In this document: positions 1 through 9,359 of the stretch, one piece after another | Layout: every line of letters begins with the position of its first letter | Position numbering within the stretch: position 1 is the stretch's first letter | DNA from: Marinirhabdus sp963793275 | Lineage (GTDB): Bacteria; Bacteroidota; Bacteroidia; Flavobacteriales; Flavobacteriaceae | DNA length: 64,000 nucleotides | Direction of reading: 5' to 3' | Assembly: GCA_963793275.1 (NCBI GenBank) | Contig: CAWBZL010000003.1 | Coordinates: 1,054,001 to 1,118,000 of the forward strand | Notes under the pieces: model-generated | Seen by the model: the letters and a program-made list of their open reading frames with translations, nothing else | Told to the model about the DNA's origin: nothing | Database searches by the model: none | Position numbers and translations under genes: made by a program

Positions 1-218
1 CACTAGGATCCTACCGATTGAGGGCTAAGAAAGATTTTAGTGCCAGTCTGGAGAACATTCAGCAATTAAAAAAACAGTACAACGTACCAATTTTGTTGAT
101 TGAATACGCCAAAACAAAAAAGCTACAGAAAGAAGTTGTGAAACGTTTAAAGAACGAAGGTCTCCCCTACTTTATGGGTGAAATAGCATTGCAAACCATT
201 CCAGTACTGCATGAATAA
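1..218 (+). CDS. C-terminal end of a GH114/PelA-like glycoside hydrolase (5' truncated by window edge)
   Basis: The frame is open from the window edge to TAA at 216-218, so this is the tail of a larger gene; the internal TTG at 18 is not a convincing start. About 72 residues are visible. The segment VPILLIEYAK, then a short helix and GLPYFMGE, resembles the last strand-helix-strand of GH114 (endo-alpha-1,4-polygalactosaminidase, TM1410-like) barrels, where a 'VLVVEYL...GFVPY' pattern is common. In PelA such a domain cleaves the Pel polymer in the periplasm. The stop overlaps the next start by 8 nt, so the two genes are probably co-translated. The assignment rests on a short fragment plus the Pel-like neighbour at 2237-6280; the full upstream gene is needed. 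Confidence 0.5.
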   Translation, partial: LGSYRLRAKKDFSASLENIQQLKKQYNVPILLIEYAKTKKLQKEVVKRLKNEGLPYFMGEIALQTIPVLHE

Positions 219-2187
219 TATGTCGCTATTATTTAATGTTTTTTATACTCCGTCCATGGTGTACGGGCCTCTGCGTATTATTTTACTGGTAATTTTTGTT
301 TTTATGCTGAACCGTCTGGTTTCTTTAAAAGGTTCCAATCAGACAGGACTGGATTATTTTATGCCACGCTTGATAGGGTTCATTAGTTGTATGGTTGTAT
401 TGGCATTTGTACTCACGCAACTGAATGCCTACGACAGTTTCGCAATACTGGCAGTACTGTTCTTATTTATATTGATCAAATTTCTGAACCTTACTTTTAA
501 AAAACCGCTTCGCAAACAATTGTTTAAGATCCGTTCCAGAATGATCCTCTACACAGTCCGTAACCTGGAACAACATAAAAACCTGATAAGCACTGTCAAT
601 TTCAGAAAAAAATTGTGGGATAAAGATACAGACCAGCAACCCCTGGCAAAAAAGGATTATTACTGGCAGTTGGGATTGGTAATTGGTATTGGGATATTTA
701 CCTATGCCTCCCGCTACTACTTTTTTTATTTTGACACCTATGCCCTTTCTGATCTGTGGTACCAGGATTTTTCAAAGATAAAGGATTTGCAGGAGCAAAA
801 ATGGCTCTTTAATGAGGGGGTGCTCATGGGGGAATATGTGCTCATTCAATTATATGCTTCACTAACGGATATAAGTGATGTAATTGCCTTACAAACATTC
901 GGGCTCCTTGAAAATGCCGTATTGGGTGTGGTTTTATTCTGGACCGTTTCAAAACTTACGAACACAAAATATGTACCCGGCCTATTCGCTGCATTTATGT
1001 TCATGGTTTTTTACACCTTTTTACCTTTGAATATTAATTTAATGACGCAGCATAAGCCCACATTCCTAGCGTTATCCATTGCACTTCCTGCATTTGTGTA
1101 TCTCTGTAAACCCACCGCCCTGCGCATTAAACTTAAGACCTATACAGGATACTTTTTCTTATTCTTTCTAGGAATTGCTTTTATTGATCTATTTACAATG
1201 TTGTTTATCGTACCTGCCCTCTTTACGGGTGCTCTTCTATCGTTAACCCGTGATAAGGCCAAATACTACCGAAGAGCTCTTTTGGTATATACGGCATCGC
1301 TATGTGTTTTTCTTTTAGTATATAGCATCGCAAGCTATGCGAATGGAAGCAATCTTTGGGAGTTTCTACGATTGAATCTGTATTCTTTTAAAGCTTATAC
1401 CTACGTACCTCAATTAATAGTTCCTGTAGATAAACTGATCGGGTACTATCTCTTACTTGCAATAATCTGTCTAGGGATTACAGCACTATTTCGTTTTAAA
1501 TTCAAGGAGAAATTAAAGCACGTAGTTTCTTTGTTTTTAGTATGTTCTATCCTCTTTGCACTACCCATACTTGAACTGGATATTTTGGATATTGATTTAC
1601 TGTATCAGGTGATTTCAGTATTTATCCCACTTTGTTATGGCGGCTTTCTGTATGTTTTTTTCTTCCTGATTTCTAAGGTGTGCAAGCCCGTAATATTACC
1701 TATACCAGTTCGCCTGGGTCTCGTGATCCTGCTCATTGCCGGTGCGTATCTATTTTTCGAAAAATCAACGCTACAGCAAATCCCAGAACGTAACTTAACC
1801 AATGAATATGTCATTGAAGCATACGACGCCCTCGATGCGCAACTATTGCCCTTTTCGTTCACGGTGATCAATACAGCAATGACTGCTGAAGTGAGCAAAA
1901 GCAATCATTTTTTTGATTCGTATGATTATTTCAATACCAATTATGAGCGTGCAGATTCCATTTATAGCGTCAATCGAGAGAACATTGCTTATTTGCGGGC
2001 AAATCCAAACGCCACCTTATCAAAAAGTGTGTTCGTATTTATATACCATAAGAATGCGCGGTTAAATAAAGCGGAACGTCTTGACAGAGAAGACCAAAGT
2101 AGGGCTAATGAGGTTCTAAATTCATTACTGGCTAAAGGTATGAACCGTACGTCCCTTTTTTACAAAACCACTATTGACAGTGTATGA
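211..2187 (+). CDS. Large polytopic membrane protein, possibly GT-C-like glycosyltransferase or polymerase
   Basis: 658 residues with roughly ten to thirteen hydrophobic segments, separated by a basic cytoplasmic-looking stretch (about residues 95-150) and ending in a soluble tail of about 130 residues (about 530-658). Between the early segments lies an acidic loop, FYFDTYALSDLWYQD (about 173-186). This recalls the D-rich first external loop of GT-C (ArnT/PMT-like) enzymes, but I see no diagnostic signature, so the function is inferred only. It starts inside the preceding hydrolase gene (8-nt overlap) and is followed 49 nt later by the deacetylase/TPR/barrel gene, so all three look like one operon. 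A role in making, modifying or moving an extracellular polysaccharide fits the context. Alternatives are a Wzy/O-antigen-ligase-like polymerase or an uncharacterised transporter. Confidence 0.75.
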   Translation: MNNMSLLFNVFYTPSMVYGPLRIILLVIFVFMLNRLVSLKGSNQTGLDYFMPRLIGFISCMVVLAFVLTQLNAYDSFAILAVLFLFILIKFLNLTFKKPLRKQLFKIRSRMILYTVRNLEQHKNLISTVNFRKKLWDKDTDQQPLAKKDYYWQLGLVIGIGIFTYASRYYFFYFDTYALSDLWYQDFSKIKDLQEQKWLFNEGVLMGEYVLIQLYASLTDISDVIALQTFGLLENAVLGVVLFWTVSKLTNTKYVPGLFAAFMFMVFYTFLPLNINLMTQHKPTFLALSIALPAFVYLCKPTALRIKLKTYTGYFFLFFLGIAFIDLFTMLFIVPALFTGALLSLTRDKAKYYRRALLVYTASLCVFLLVYSIASYANGSNLWEFLRLNLYSFKAYTYVPQLIVPVDKLIGYYLLLAIICLGITALFRFKFKEKLKHVVSLFLVCSILFALPILELDILDIDLLYQVISVFIPLCYGGFLYVFFFLISKVCKPVILPIPVRLGLVILLIAGAYLFFEKSTLQQIPERNLTNEYVIEAYDALDAQLLPFSFTVINTAMTAEVSKSNHFFDSYDYFNTNYERADSIYSVNRENIAYLRANPNATLSKSVFVFIYHKNARLNKAERLDREDQSRANEVLNSLLAKGMNRTSLFYKTTIDSV

Positions 2188-2236
2188 AATAGTAAATGAA
2201 CCAAACGCAACTAAAATAGATGACCTGTTATTCTAA

Positions 2237-5200
2237 ATGAAAACGAAACCCACATTTTCTATTATTTTGCTAAAAATAAGCTTCTTAAGTTCAATGCTTT
2301 TCTTGTTTGGTTGTCAGAAAGATGCGCTGGAGCAGGTAGAAGAAGCAAATGCACGTATTGTGTACGATGCAGAAAGCGAGGCGCCCCTTGTTCAATTTAT
2401 CAATGATCCTTCCGATACTGAAAACCAGAATTTCCAAACACATATCAGAAAGGTAACTACGTACGCAAAAATTCCATATGCCAGGGTTTCGGTCAAAGAA
2501 CTTATAGCGGAGCCAGTTTTTGCGGCTTCGACAAGGGTTGTCGTGATTACCAATACCAAACCTATAGGCAGAAAACTCTTAAAAGAACTTATTTCCTTTG
2601 TTTCAAACGGAGGTACAGTTTTTCTTCCCAGCATCACTGAAGATCCTACCTACGCATTTCTAGCTGGATTAACTCCGGATACCGATTATACAATCTCTAA
2701 CATAGCCAAGGGTTTTCATTTTAAAACAAATTTTCTTCCCGGGATGAAAGGAGTGCTCTATGACAATAAAACGGTACACAGCGCCTTGCTTGCTGAAAAT
2801 TTTTTAGAAACCATCACTGTGCTTGCCACTGCCGTTAATGACGAAGGAGTACCCACTATTATTAAACATACCTTAGGTGCTGGAAAAGTAATTTCCTTAA
2901 ACAGTGATCAGGAAGGGAGAAAACAGGATAGAGGGCTATACTTTGCTGCATTGCTTTCAGGATTAGAAAATATTCCCTACCCAATCGTAAATTCCAGTAC
3001 TATTTTTATTGACGATTTTCCCGCACCTACCTACCCTATTAAAAGAGAACCTATAACATCTGAATTTAACCTGGATGAAGCTACATTTTATAGGGATATC
3101 TGGTGGCCAGACATGGTTTCATTGGCGAATGAAGAGCAACTAAAATATACAGCAATGGTCTGTTTTGATTATCGGAATCTCGATACCCCTCCTTTTCTTT
3201 TTTCCGAATGGGAACAAGCCACGACTACCGTTGCTGGAAATAAGAAAATTACAGGAGACATTGAGATGGAAAATGTCCTCCGCCGTGGGGATGAGTTGGG
3301 CCTGCACGGATATAATCATATTTCCTTAATGACCGAACAATGGGAAAATCCAGATTTTATGCAAACGGCCCTACTGGCAGCGCAAAAGAAATGGAAAGCT
3401 GGAAACTATGGTCCTTTGCCCAAAACGTACGTTCCTCCCTCTAACGATATTGATAGTCTGGGATTAGCTGCTATTGCTACAGCCTTTCCCTCTTTGGAAT
3501 ACCATAGTAGTTTGTATTTAGGTGATTTCAACTATGGTGGCGAAAGGGAGTTTGATGTGGAACCATTAAACAATCATTTTTTCGACTTTCCAAGAATTAC
3601 CAGCGGGTACACCTTAGACCCCGGGACACAGTTCGATCTGCAATCTCTTTACCTCTATACCGGAATTTGGACCCATTTCATCCATCCAGACGATGTATAT
3701 CAAATTCCGGACGATAGCAATAATTCCAGCCGTGGGGATTATGAGTATAGAAACACCGAAAATTTAAATTGGAAAAAAACAAAGAAGGGAGAAAAAGCAA
3801 TGCTCCCTAGATTTAAAGCATTTCTCAAGACCTTTAAACAACAGTACCCAATGGTACGGTATCTTCAGGCCAAGGAAGCCGCAACGATCACTAAGTCTTG
3901 GCGAAATTCAACATACGTTCATAATAATTCAGAAACTGAGTACAGCCTCTCCGTAGCAAAAAATGAAGGACAACGAGCCAATTTCTGGTTTGTATATAGC
4001 AGCGCTACCCAGTCAGGGAATCTGGAACGTTCATTTAAAGAACAACAGTATGATTTCAGTAAAACAGAAGTACTTGACGGGTATCTGTATCAGGTTAAAA
4101 CGAAGTTGGCAACCATAACAGTTCCTCTTTTGTCAAAAAAACACGCTCCAAAAAATAAAATGATTAGCCCCGAAGCGCAAGTATTACTTGACAAATATGA
4201 AAAATACTTAGCTGGGGAGCCTTATTTTTCTACTATAGAGGAAGAGATTGCGTTTGCGGCAAATCAAGGGAAAACTGCCAAAGCCATTACACTGTTGGAG
4301 CAGAAAATTAGCGCAGCAACTGTAGTAGATGCAAAAGAATATGAGCAATTATATCAATATTATAGCTGGAATGATCAGGAAGTATTGTTTTACGGCTTTC
4401 TTGAAACACAATACCGTCAGTCGCCTACGTCAGCTTTAGTAGCATTATCTAGAACAATTGCTGAAACTAATGACTATCCAAATAATGTACTTCGGAAAGT
4501 ATGGATGGAACGTCAGATGAAATTATTTCCTACAGATGTGGAACTTCGTAAAAACTATCTATCTTACTTTGGGTCAGAAGAAGAATTACAGGAACTAGAT
4601 CTCGCCGATGTCGAACGGGCTTTTAATGACGCAGTGACCCTACAGGAAAAAGCGGCGTTGCTGCCAAAATTACTGGATGAGAATTCGGTGCTATTGGCTT
4701 CTTTTCTTTCTACGCTTCAGCCTTGTGAGAACTCTGTCTTTACAGATAGCGCTCATACAATCGCACAGTGGTATGCCGATAGTGAACACTATGTAAAAGC
4801 AATAGCCTGGTCTCAATGTACCGATAAAATTTCAGCAGAAATTCTCATACTATGGCGCACGGAGAGTGGCGAATATGCATTTCTAAAAGACACCAATTTT
4901 ACAAGCTATATACAACAACTCATTGAGAAAAACCCAGCGCTCCTTACTCAGGAATTGATAAATATAACACCTTGTTATTATAATTTTAATACAGATATGT
5001 TGGTTACGATTGCCTATGCTTTTGCCGACCAGGGATCCTACCGTAGTGCTTACCAATGGTCTTCTTGCATCGAAAATTTTGACGTAAAAGAACAATTGCA
5101 ATGGCTCGCCAATATGCGTGCTATTGATGAAATGGAACTACGGTATAGTGAGTACCTAATAGAGAATCCAAATTCTCCCGGCATCACACTATTGATGGCG

Positions 5201-6280
5201 ACATTGTATAGCGATTTGGGAGAAATAAGCAGCGCGTGGAAATTGGCCAGCACACTAACGCTTGATGTTACACTGGAACCCTTAAGACAACAGTTAAACA
5301 AGGATGTAGTGTATATTTCTGCGGCCGAACAAGAAGAGTTATTAAATACCTATTCCCGATTATTTTATCCCGAAGTTGCTGCGATACTCACAAAAAAATT
5401 GCGAATCAATGAGAATGACTTTTTGGTTAGTTCTTCCAATGTTTTGGCGGACCGACTACAACCTACCACCTTAACGAATGAGCTGGGTTACGGGAGGTAT
5501 TCTAAAAATAGGAATCAGCATATTTTCGGTATTACTCAAAACAGACCCTATGCGCTGCGTTTGGATTCGCAGGAAGATGGAAATACTGCTCTGGAACTTT
5601 ATGGCATCTACTATTCATTCAAAAGTAAAGAAAAGGAACAAACTCTAACCTATACTGCAAGATCTGGTATTGAATTCAGCGATTCAGGTACATTATATTA
5701 TCAGGTTGAAGGTGGAGTTGCACTAAGTAAAGATTCCTTGTTTAGTAGTGTACAACTATCATTTAAACCAGCACTAACGGCACCTGCATATAATCTGGAT
5801 ATTTACAGGGCGCAGCTGGGGCTTTATGAAGAATATCGATTTGCTCCACGCTGGCAGCTAACCGCTGGTTTGGAAGGTAATTACTACACAAATAAAGTGG
5901 TAGATGGCTTGCTAACGAGCACTGTGAAATATAATGTTATATCTACTAAAAGAAACATAATTACTTCTTATGCGGAAGGCGCTGGAATGTTGGGAAATAC
6001 AGACTACAGCCTGGGATATCCGTACTGGACCATTGAAGAACGCGTGTATGGAGGTATTGGGTTGGGTTATAGGTATGGGCTGCCCAGAAAAGAACTAATA
6101 CTGGAAGTAGATGCAGCCACCTTTTTGGACACTTTTTCAGGCACGTTCCAACGGTATAGAGGAACAGCCTCCCTCCCACTTTTTGAATACTTCTATTTGA
6201 ATTTTAACGCAGAATTCTATACACTGGAAAATTTCTACAGTAATAATTTCACCCTTGGCTTACGGTATCATTTAAAATAA
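2237..6280 (+). CDS. Deacetylase-TPR-beta-barrel fusion lipoprotein (PelA deacetylase + PelB-like)
   Basis: 1347 residues. The N-terminus has a hydrophobic signal and a lipobox-like LFGC with Cys26. Residues ~95-245 look like a Rossmann/glutamine-amidotransferase-like domain. Residues ~250-550 have NodB-like deacetylase features: FIDDFP (D259, D260), GLHGYNH (H357 and H361, an HxxxH metal pair), a YVPPSND loop (~398-404) and FIHPDD (~481-486). Residues ~640-1060 are helical, repeat-rich and TPR-like. Residues ~1080-1347 are rich in alternating aromatic strands and end in TLGLRYHLK, as expected for an outer-membrane beta-barrel. In Pseudomonas Pel export, PelA deacetylates the polymer and PelB supplies TPR plus barrel as separate proteins; here both activities seem joined. 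Last gene of the visible operon. The domain reading comes from motifs, not a search. Confidence 0.75.
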   Translation: MKTKPTFSIILLKISFLSSMLFLFGCQKDALEQVEEANARIVYDAESEAPLVQFINDPSDTENQNFQTHIRKVTTYAKIPYARVSVKELIAEPVFAASTRVVVITNTKPIGRKLLKELISFVSNGGTVFLPSITEDPTYAFLAGLTPDTDYTISNIAKGFHFKTNFLPGMKGVLYDNKTVHSALLAENFLETITVLATAVNDEGVPTIIKHTLGAGKVISLNSDQEGRKQDRGLYFAALLSGLENIPYPIVNSSTIFIDDFPAPTYPIKREPITSEFNLDEATFYRDIWWPDMVSLANEEQLKYTAMVCFDYRNLDTPPFLFSEWEQATTTVAGNKKITGDIEMENVLRRGDELGLHGYNHISLMTEQWENPDFMQTALLAAQKKWKAGNYGPLPKTYVPPSNDIDSLGLAAIATAFPSLEYHSSLYLGDFNYGGEREFDVEPLNNHFFDFPRITSGYTLDPGTQFDLQSLYLYTGIWTHFIHPDDVYQIPDDSNNSSRGDYEYRNTENLNWKKTKKGEKAMLPRFKAFLKTFKQQYPMVRYLQAKEAATITKSWRNSTYVHNNSETEYSLSVAKNEGQRANFWFVYSSATQSGNLERSFKEQQYDFSKTEVLDGYLYQVKTKLATITVPLLSKKHAPKNKMISPEAQVLLDKYEKYLAGEPYFSTIEEEIAFAANQGKTAKAITLLEQKISAATVVDAKEYEQLYQYYSWNDQEVLFYGFLETQYRQSPTSALVALSRTIAETNDYPNNVLRKVWMERQMKLFPTDVELRKNYLSYFGSEEELQELDLADVERAFNDAVTLQEKAALLPKLLDENSVLLASFLSTLQPCENSVFTDSAHTIAQWYADSEHYVKAIAWSQCTDKISAEILILWRTESGEYAFLKDTNFTSYIQQLIEKNPALLTQELINITPCYYNFNTDMLVTIAYAFADQGSYRSAYQWSSCIENFDVKEQLQWLANMRAIDEMELRYSEYLIENPNSPGITLLMATLYSDLGEISSAWKLASTLTLDVTLEPLRQQLNKDVVYISAAEQEELLNTYSRLFYPEVAAILTKKLRINENDFLVSSSNVLADRLQPTTLTNELGYGRYSKNRNQHIFGITQNRPYALRLDSQEDGNTALELYGIYYSFKSKEKEQTLTYTARSGIEFSDSGTLYYQVEGGVALSKDSLFSSVQLSFKPALTAPAYNLDIYRAQLGLYEEYRFAPRWQLTAGLEGNYYTNKVVDGLLTSTVKYNVISTKRNIITSYAEGAGMLGNTDYSLGYPYWTIEERVYGGIGLGYRYGLPRKELILEVDAATFLDTFSGTFQRYRGTASLPLFEYFYLNFNAEFYTLENFYSNNFTLGLRYHLK

Positions 6281-6294
6281 TACAAAATTCAAAA

Positions 6295-6323
6295 GATGCC
6301 TATTTTAACGAATACTTGGCATC
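6295..6323 (+). terminator. Possible weak terminator after the Pel-like operon
   Basis: GATGCC (6295-6300) pairs with GGCATC (6318-6323), and an inner TATT/AATA pair extends the stem. It lies 15 nt past the stop of the fusion gene. The downstream sequence is T-rich (TTTCATTTT) but has no clean T-run. Confidence 0.4.
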
Positions 6324-6352
6324 AGTTTCATTTTAAAAATTTATTAAAAACG

Positions 6353-6360
6353 TAGCTTTG
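6353..6360 (+). promoter_or_regulatory. Bacteroidota -7 element (TAGCTTTG) for the MFS gene
   Basis: Exact match to TAnnTTTG, ending 4 nt before the ATG at 6365. No clear -33 TTG at the usual distance. If used, the mRNA would be leaderless or nearly so. Confidence 0.4.
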
Positions 6361-6364
6361 CCAA

Positions 6365-7568
6365 ATGTTTAAAAAACTAACCTCACAAACCGAATTTGTT
6401 GCACTTATGGCAGCATTAATGTCGGTGACCGCTCTTTCTATAGATGCGCTTTTACCCGCCCTGGACATTATAGGCGATGCCATTCATATAGAAAAACAAG
6501 CCAATAACCAGTTGTTGGTTACCATGATCTTTCTGGGGTTAGGCGTGGTGTCCGTTATTGTTTGGTCCGCTGTCCGATGCATTAGGACGTAAACCTTCTG
6601 TATATATGGGTTTTGCGGTTTTTGTGGCAGCAAGTTTTATCTGCATCTATGCACAAAGTTTAGAGGCTATGGTTGCCGGGAGGATCCTTCAGGGTATTGG
6701 GCTTTCGGCTCCCAGAACAGTATGTATCGCTATTATTAGAGATCTGTACGACGGCGATTATATGGCGCGTATCATGTCTTTCGTGACGGTGGTTTTCCTG
6801 CTTATTCCTATTGTGGCGCCCGCCATGGGACAGTTTATTTTAAATCACTATAACTGGCAGGGTATTTTTTATGTTCAGATAGGCATTAGCGTTCTGGTGG
6901 CACTCTGGTTTTTGTGGCGACAAACGGAAACATTACCGGAAACAAAAAGGATCCCCTTTTCGGTACACCGGATTTTAAAAGGATTTAAGGAAACCATTAA
7001 ACATACGTCCACGATGGGGTATACCCTTATTTCGGGGTTCGTTGTGGGTTCCTTCCTGGTTTATTTAAGCGCTTCTCAGGAAATTTTTCAGAATCAGTAC
7101 GGTCTTGAAGCGGAGTTTCCTTACATCTTTGCAGGACTTGCCGTTGCCATTGGTATCGCTATTTTCTTAAACGGAACCTTCGTAGTACGCTTCGGCATGG
7201 AAAAAATGGTCACCACTTCCCTACTCGGTTTTTTTAGTGTTTCGGTACTCTACATTTTGCTGTTTATGAGTGTAGAACAACCAAACATCTATATATTACT
7301 GGTATTTTTTGCCATTCAATTCTTTTGTATTGGCTTTCTCTTCGGAAATTTACGCGCCCTGGCTATGCAGCCGGTTGGCCATATTGCCGGAATAGCCGCA
7401 GCCATTACAGGACTTATATCTACTTTAATGGCCGTTCCTATAAGTACCTTTATCGGGAGGTTCGTAGTACAAGGAACTCTCCCACTTTTTATAGGTTTTT
7501 CGGTATGTAGTGCAATTTCCTTATGTATTTTGTGGTATGTAAAAAGAAGCGCTAAGATCAAAGCGTAG
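6365..7568 (+). pseudogene. Bcr/CflA-family MFS drug exporter, interrupted by a +1 frameshift
   Basis: Two frames together give one 12-TM drug:H+ antiporter of ~400 residues. The first frame (6365-6592) covers TM1-2 (...LLVTMIFLGLG). The second continues from about 6556 with FGPLSDALGRKP, the loop 2-3 signature of the Bcr/CflA group, then GRILQGIGLSAPR (motif C-like) and runs to 7568. The shift lies within 6546-6556, where one extra base (for example the T at 6549 or 6551) would turn GVGPLLFGPLSD into the observed off-frame text. Everything else looks intact, so a sequencing error is as likely as a real pseudogene. Such proteins export small drugs, sulfonamides or dipeptides; no substrate can be inferred here. 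Confidence 0.85.
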
Positions 7569-7577
7569 TAAAGCTTT

Positions 7578-7745
7578 TAGTTTCGGATCTTTTCCAGTTG
7601 TTTTAATACTTCTTCTGCTTCTGCAGCCTTTGCATCACTTTTGGAACGACTCACTTTGGACAAGTCGAAAGATTCTTTCAGCAATTTTTCATACTGAATT
7701 TGTAATTTTTCCTCTTCTGTTTTCTTCTTAAATAATCCGAACATA
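7578..7745 (-). CDS. Lacal_2735 family small protein
   Basis: A 55-residue protein starting MFGLFKKKTEEEKLQ and ending QLEKIRN. It is highly charged and predicted to be almost entirely helical or coiled coil, with the internal text YEKLLKESFDLSKVSRSKSDAKA. This matches what I know of the Lacal_2735 family of short Flavobacteria proteins, whose function is unknown. It sits convergently after the MFS gene, and its start is 94 nt from the 3' end of the aldehyde dehydrogenase. There is no signal peptide or metal-binding motif. Confidence 0.85.
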
Positions 7746-7838
7746 ATTTTCTTTTAAAGATACGGATTGCCATTGCAACGAAACAAAAAAACGAACCCTT
7801 TTACAGATTCGTTTTAAAATTATAGTATGCAAATAACG

Positions 7839-9238
7839 CTAGCTATTTAAAATCATAACAGATTTTGTGTTCACAAATTCTTTCATACCAAAGCCTCCGT
7901 GTTCACGTCCGTACCCACTATTTTTTACACCTCCAAAAGGCATATTTGGTTGCGCAAGACCATAACTGTTAATTAAAACAATTCCCGTATCAAACTGATC
8001 CTGAGCCATTTTTATAGCCTTATCTTCATCTTTACTGAAGATGCCACCACCCAGTCCAAAACGGCTGTCGTTTGCAATTCTCATAGCGTCCTTATCGTCT
8101 TTCGCTTTAATTAAGGATGCCACAGGACCAAATAACTCATCGTCATAAGCAGGCTGTCCCGGGGTTACGTTTTCCAATACTGTAGACGGATAGTAAAATC
8201 CTTTTCCATCCGGAAGTTTTCCACCAATTACTATTTTGGCACCCTTTTCTACACTTTCGGTCACCTGGTCGTGTAATTTTTCGCGCAGATCTTGTCTGGC
8301 AATTGGCCCATAGCGGTTTCTTTTTTGGAAGGATCGCCTGTTTCAATTGCTTTCATACCTTTCACAAACGCTTTTTTGAAATCGTCGTACACACTTTCAA
8401 CTACTACAAAACGCTTTGCGGCAACACAGGTTTCACCATTGTTATAAATTCTACCCCGTACGCAGGTTTCTGCAGCCATGTTCACATCTGCATCGCTAAG
8501 CACAAGATAGGCATCGTTACTACCCAATTCCAGCACCGTCTTTTTAAGCACTGCAGCGGCTTTTTGAGCAATTACTTTTCCACCTTCAGAACTTCCTGTC
8601 ATGGTAACACCGCGTACCAATTCGTTTTCAATTACATTATCAGATTCCTGGTGATCTATAATTAAAACCGTGAATAGGTCTTTAGGCAAGCCGGCATCTT
8701 CAAATATCTCTTTTAATAATAAGCCGGATCCTGTACAGTTTTCTGCGTGTTTCAGCAATACACCGTTACCCGCCATTAAATTGGCAATTGCGTAGCGAAC
8801 TGCCTGATAGCAAGGGAAATTCCAGGGCTGAATTCCGTATACAACTCCAATTGGAGAATAGGTTATAATACCTTTCCCGGCATCGTTTGGAAGCTCACGT
8901 TCTTCATCTGCCAGTTCCTTTGGTCCTTCGTTGGCAGTATATTCACAAATTCCGGCACATAATTTCACTTCCTGAAAGCCGTGTTTCACAACTTTCCCCA
9001 TTTCCTGAGTCATCAGCTTTGCAAATTCTTCACGGCGTTCCATAAGCCCCTCGCCTATTTTTCCGATAACCTTTGCCCTATCCTTGAGAGATCTGGTCTT
9101 CCATTTTTTAAATGCCTCGTGACATTTCTTTACGGCAGCCTCTGTTTCAGAAGTTGACATATAGGTATATTCTTTTATTACTTTTTCGTTGGCTGGATTT
9201 ATCGTTCTAAATCCGCCCATTATTTCTCTATCTTTCAT
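7839..9238 (-). pseudogene. NAD(P)-dependent aldehyde dehydrogenase (succinate-semialdehyde type), interrupted by a -1 frameshift
   Basis: The 5' part (9238-8261) holds QPWNFP (N140), the catalytic Glu in LELGS (E237) and the catalytic Cys in NNGETC (C271). The 3' part (8264-7839) holds DELFGPVASL, NMPFGGVKNSGYGREHG and a normal C-terminus. At 8305-8309 the + strand reads AATTGGCCCA; one extra G (GGGCCC) restores an in-frame MGPIARQDLREKLHDQV junction and a ~466-residue enzyme. The likely reaction is oxidation of succinate semialdehyde or a similar short aldehyde. The missing base lies in a G/C run, so an assembly or sequencing error is plausible. No GABA genes are adjacent. The start could also be the internal Met at 9220. 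Confidence 0.88.
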
Positions 9239-9254
9239 ATGTATTTTTCTTTTT

Positions 9255-9278
9255 GACCCTAAGCCTGTTGAAGGGCTT
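9255..9278. repeat. REP-like short palindromic repeat
   Basis: GACCCTAAGCCTGTTGAAGG and the following GCTT resemble the dispersed 'GACCCTGAGCCTGTCGAAGGGTC' motif common between genes in Flavobacteria. AAGCC and GGCTT can pair. It lies in the gap between the aldehyde dehydrogenase start and the OYE stop. Only one copy of this class is seen in the window. Confidence 0.4.
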
Positions 9279-9359
9279 AAAATGCAAGTGATTTTATTAA
9301 TTTTAATTTATATACTATCGATTAGGATACCATCTTCAGTTTTGATTTTGATTATAGAA

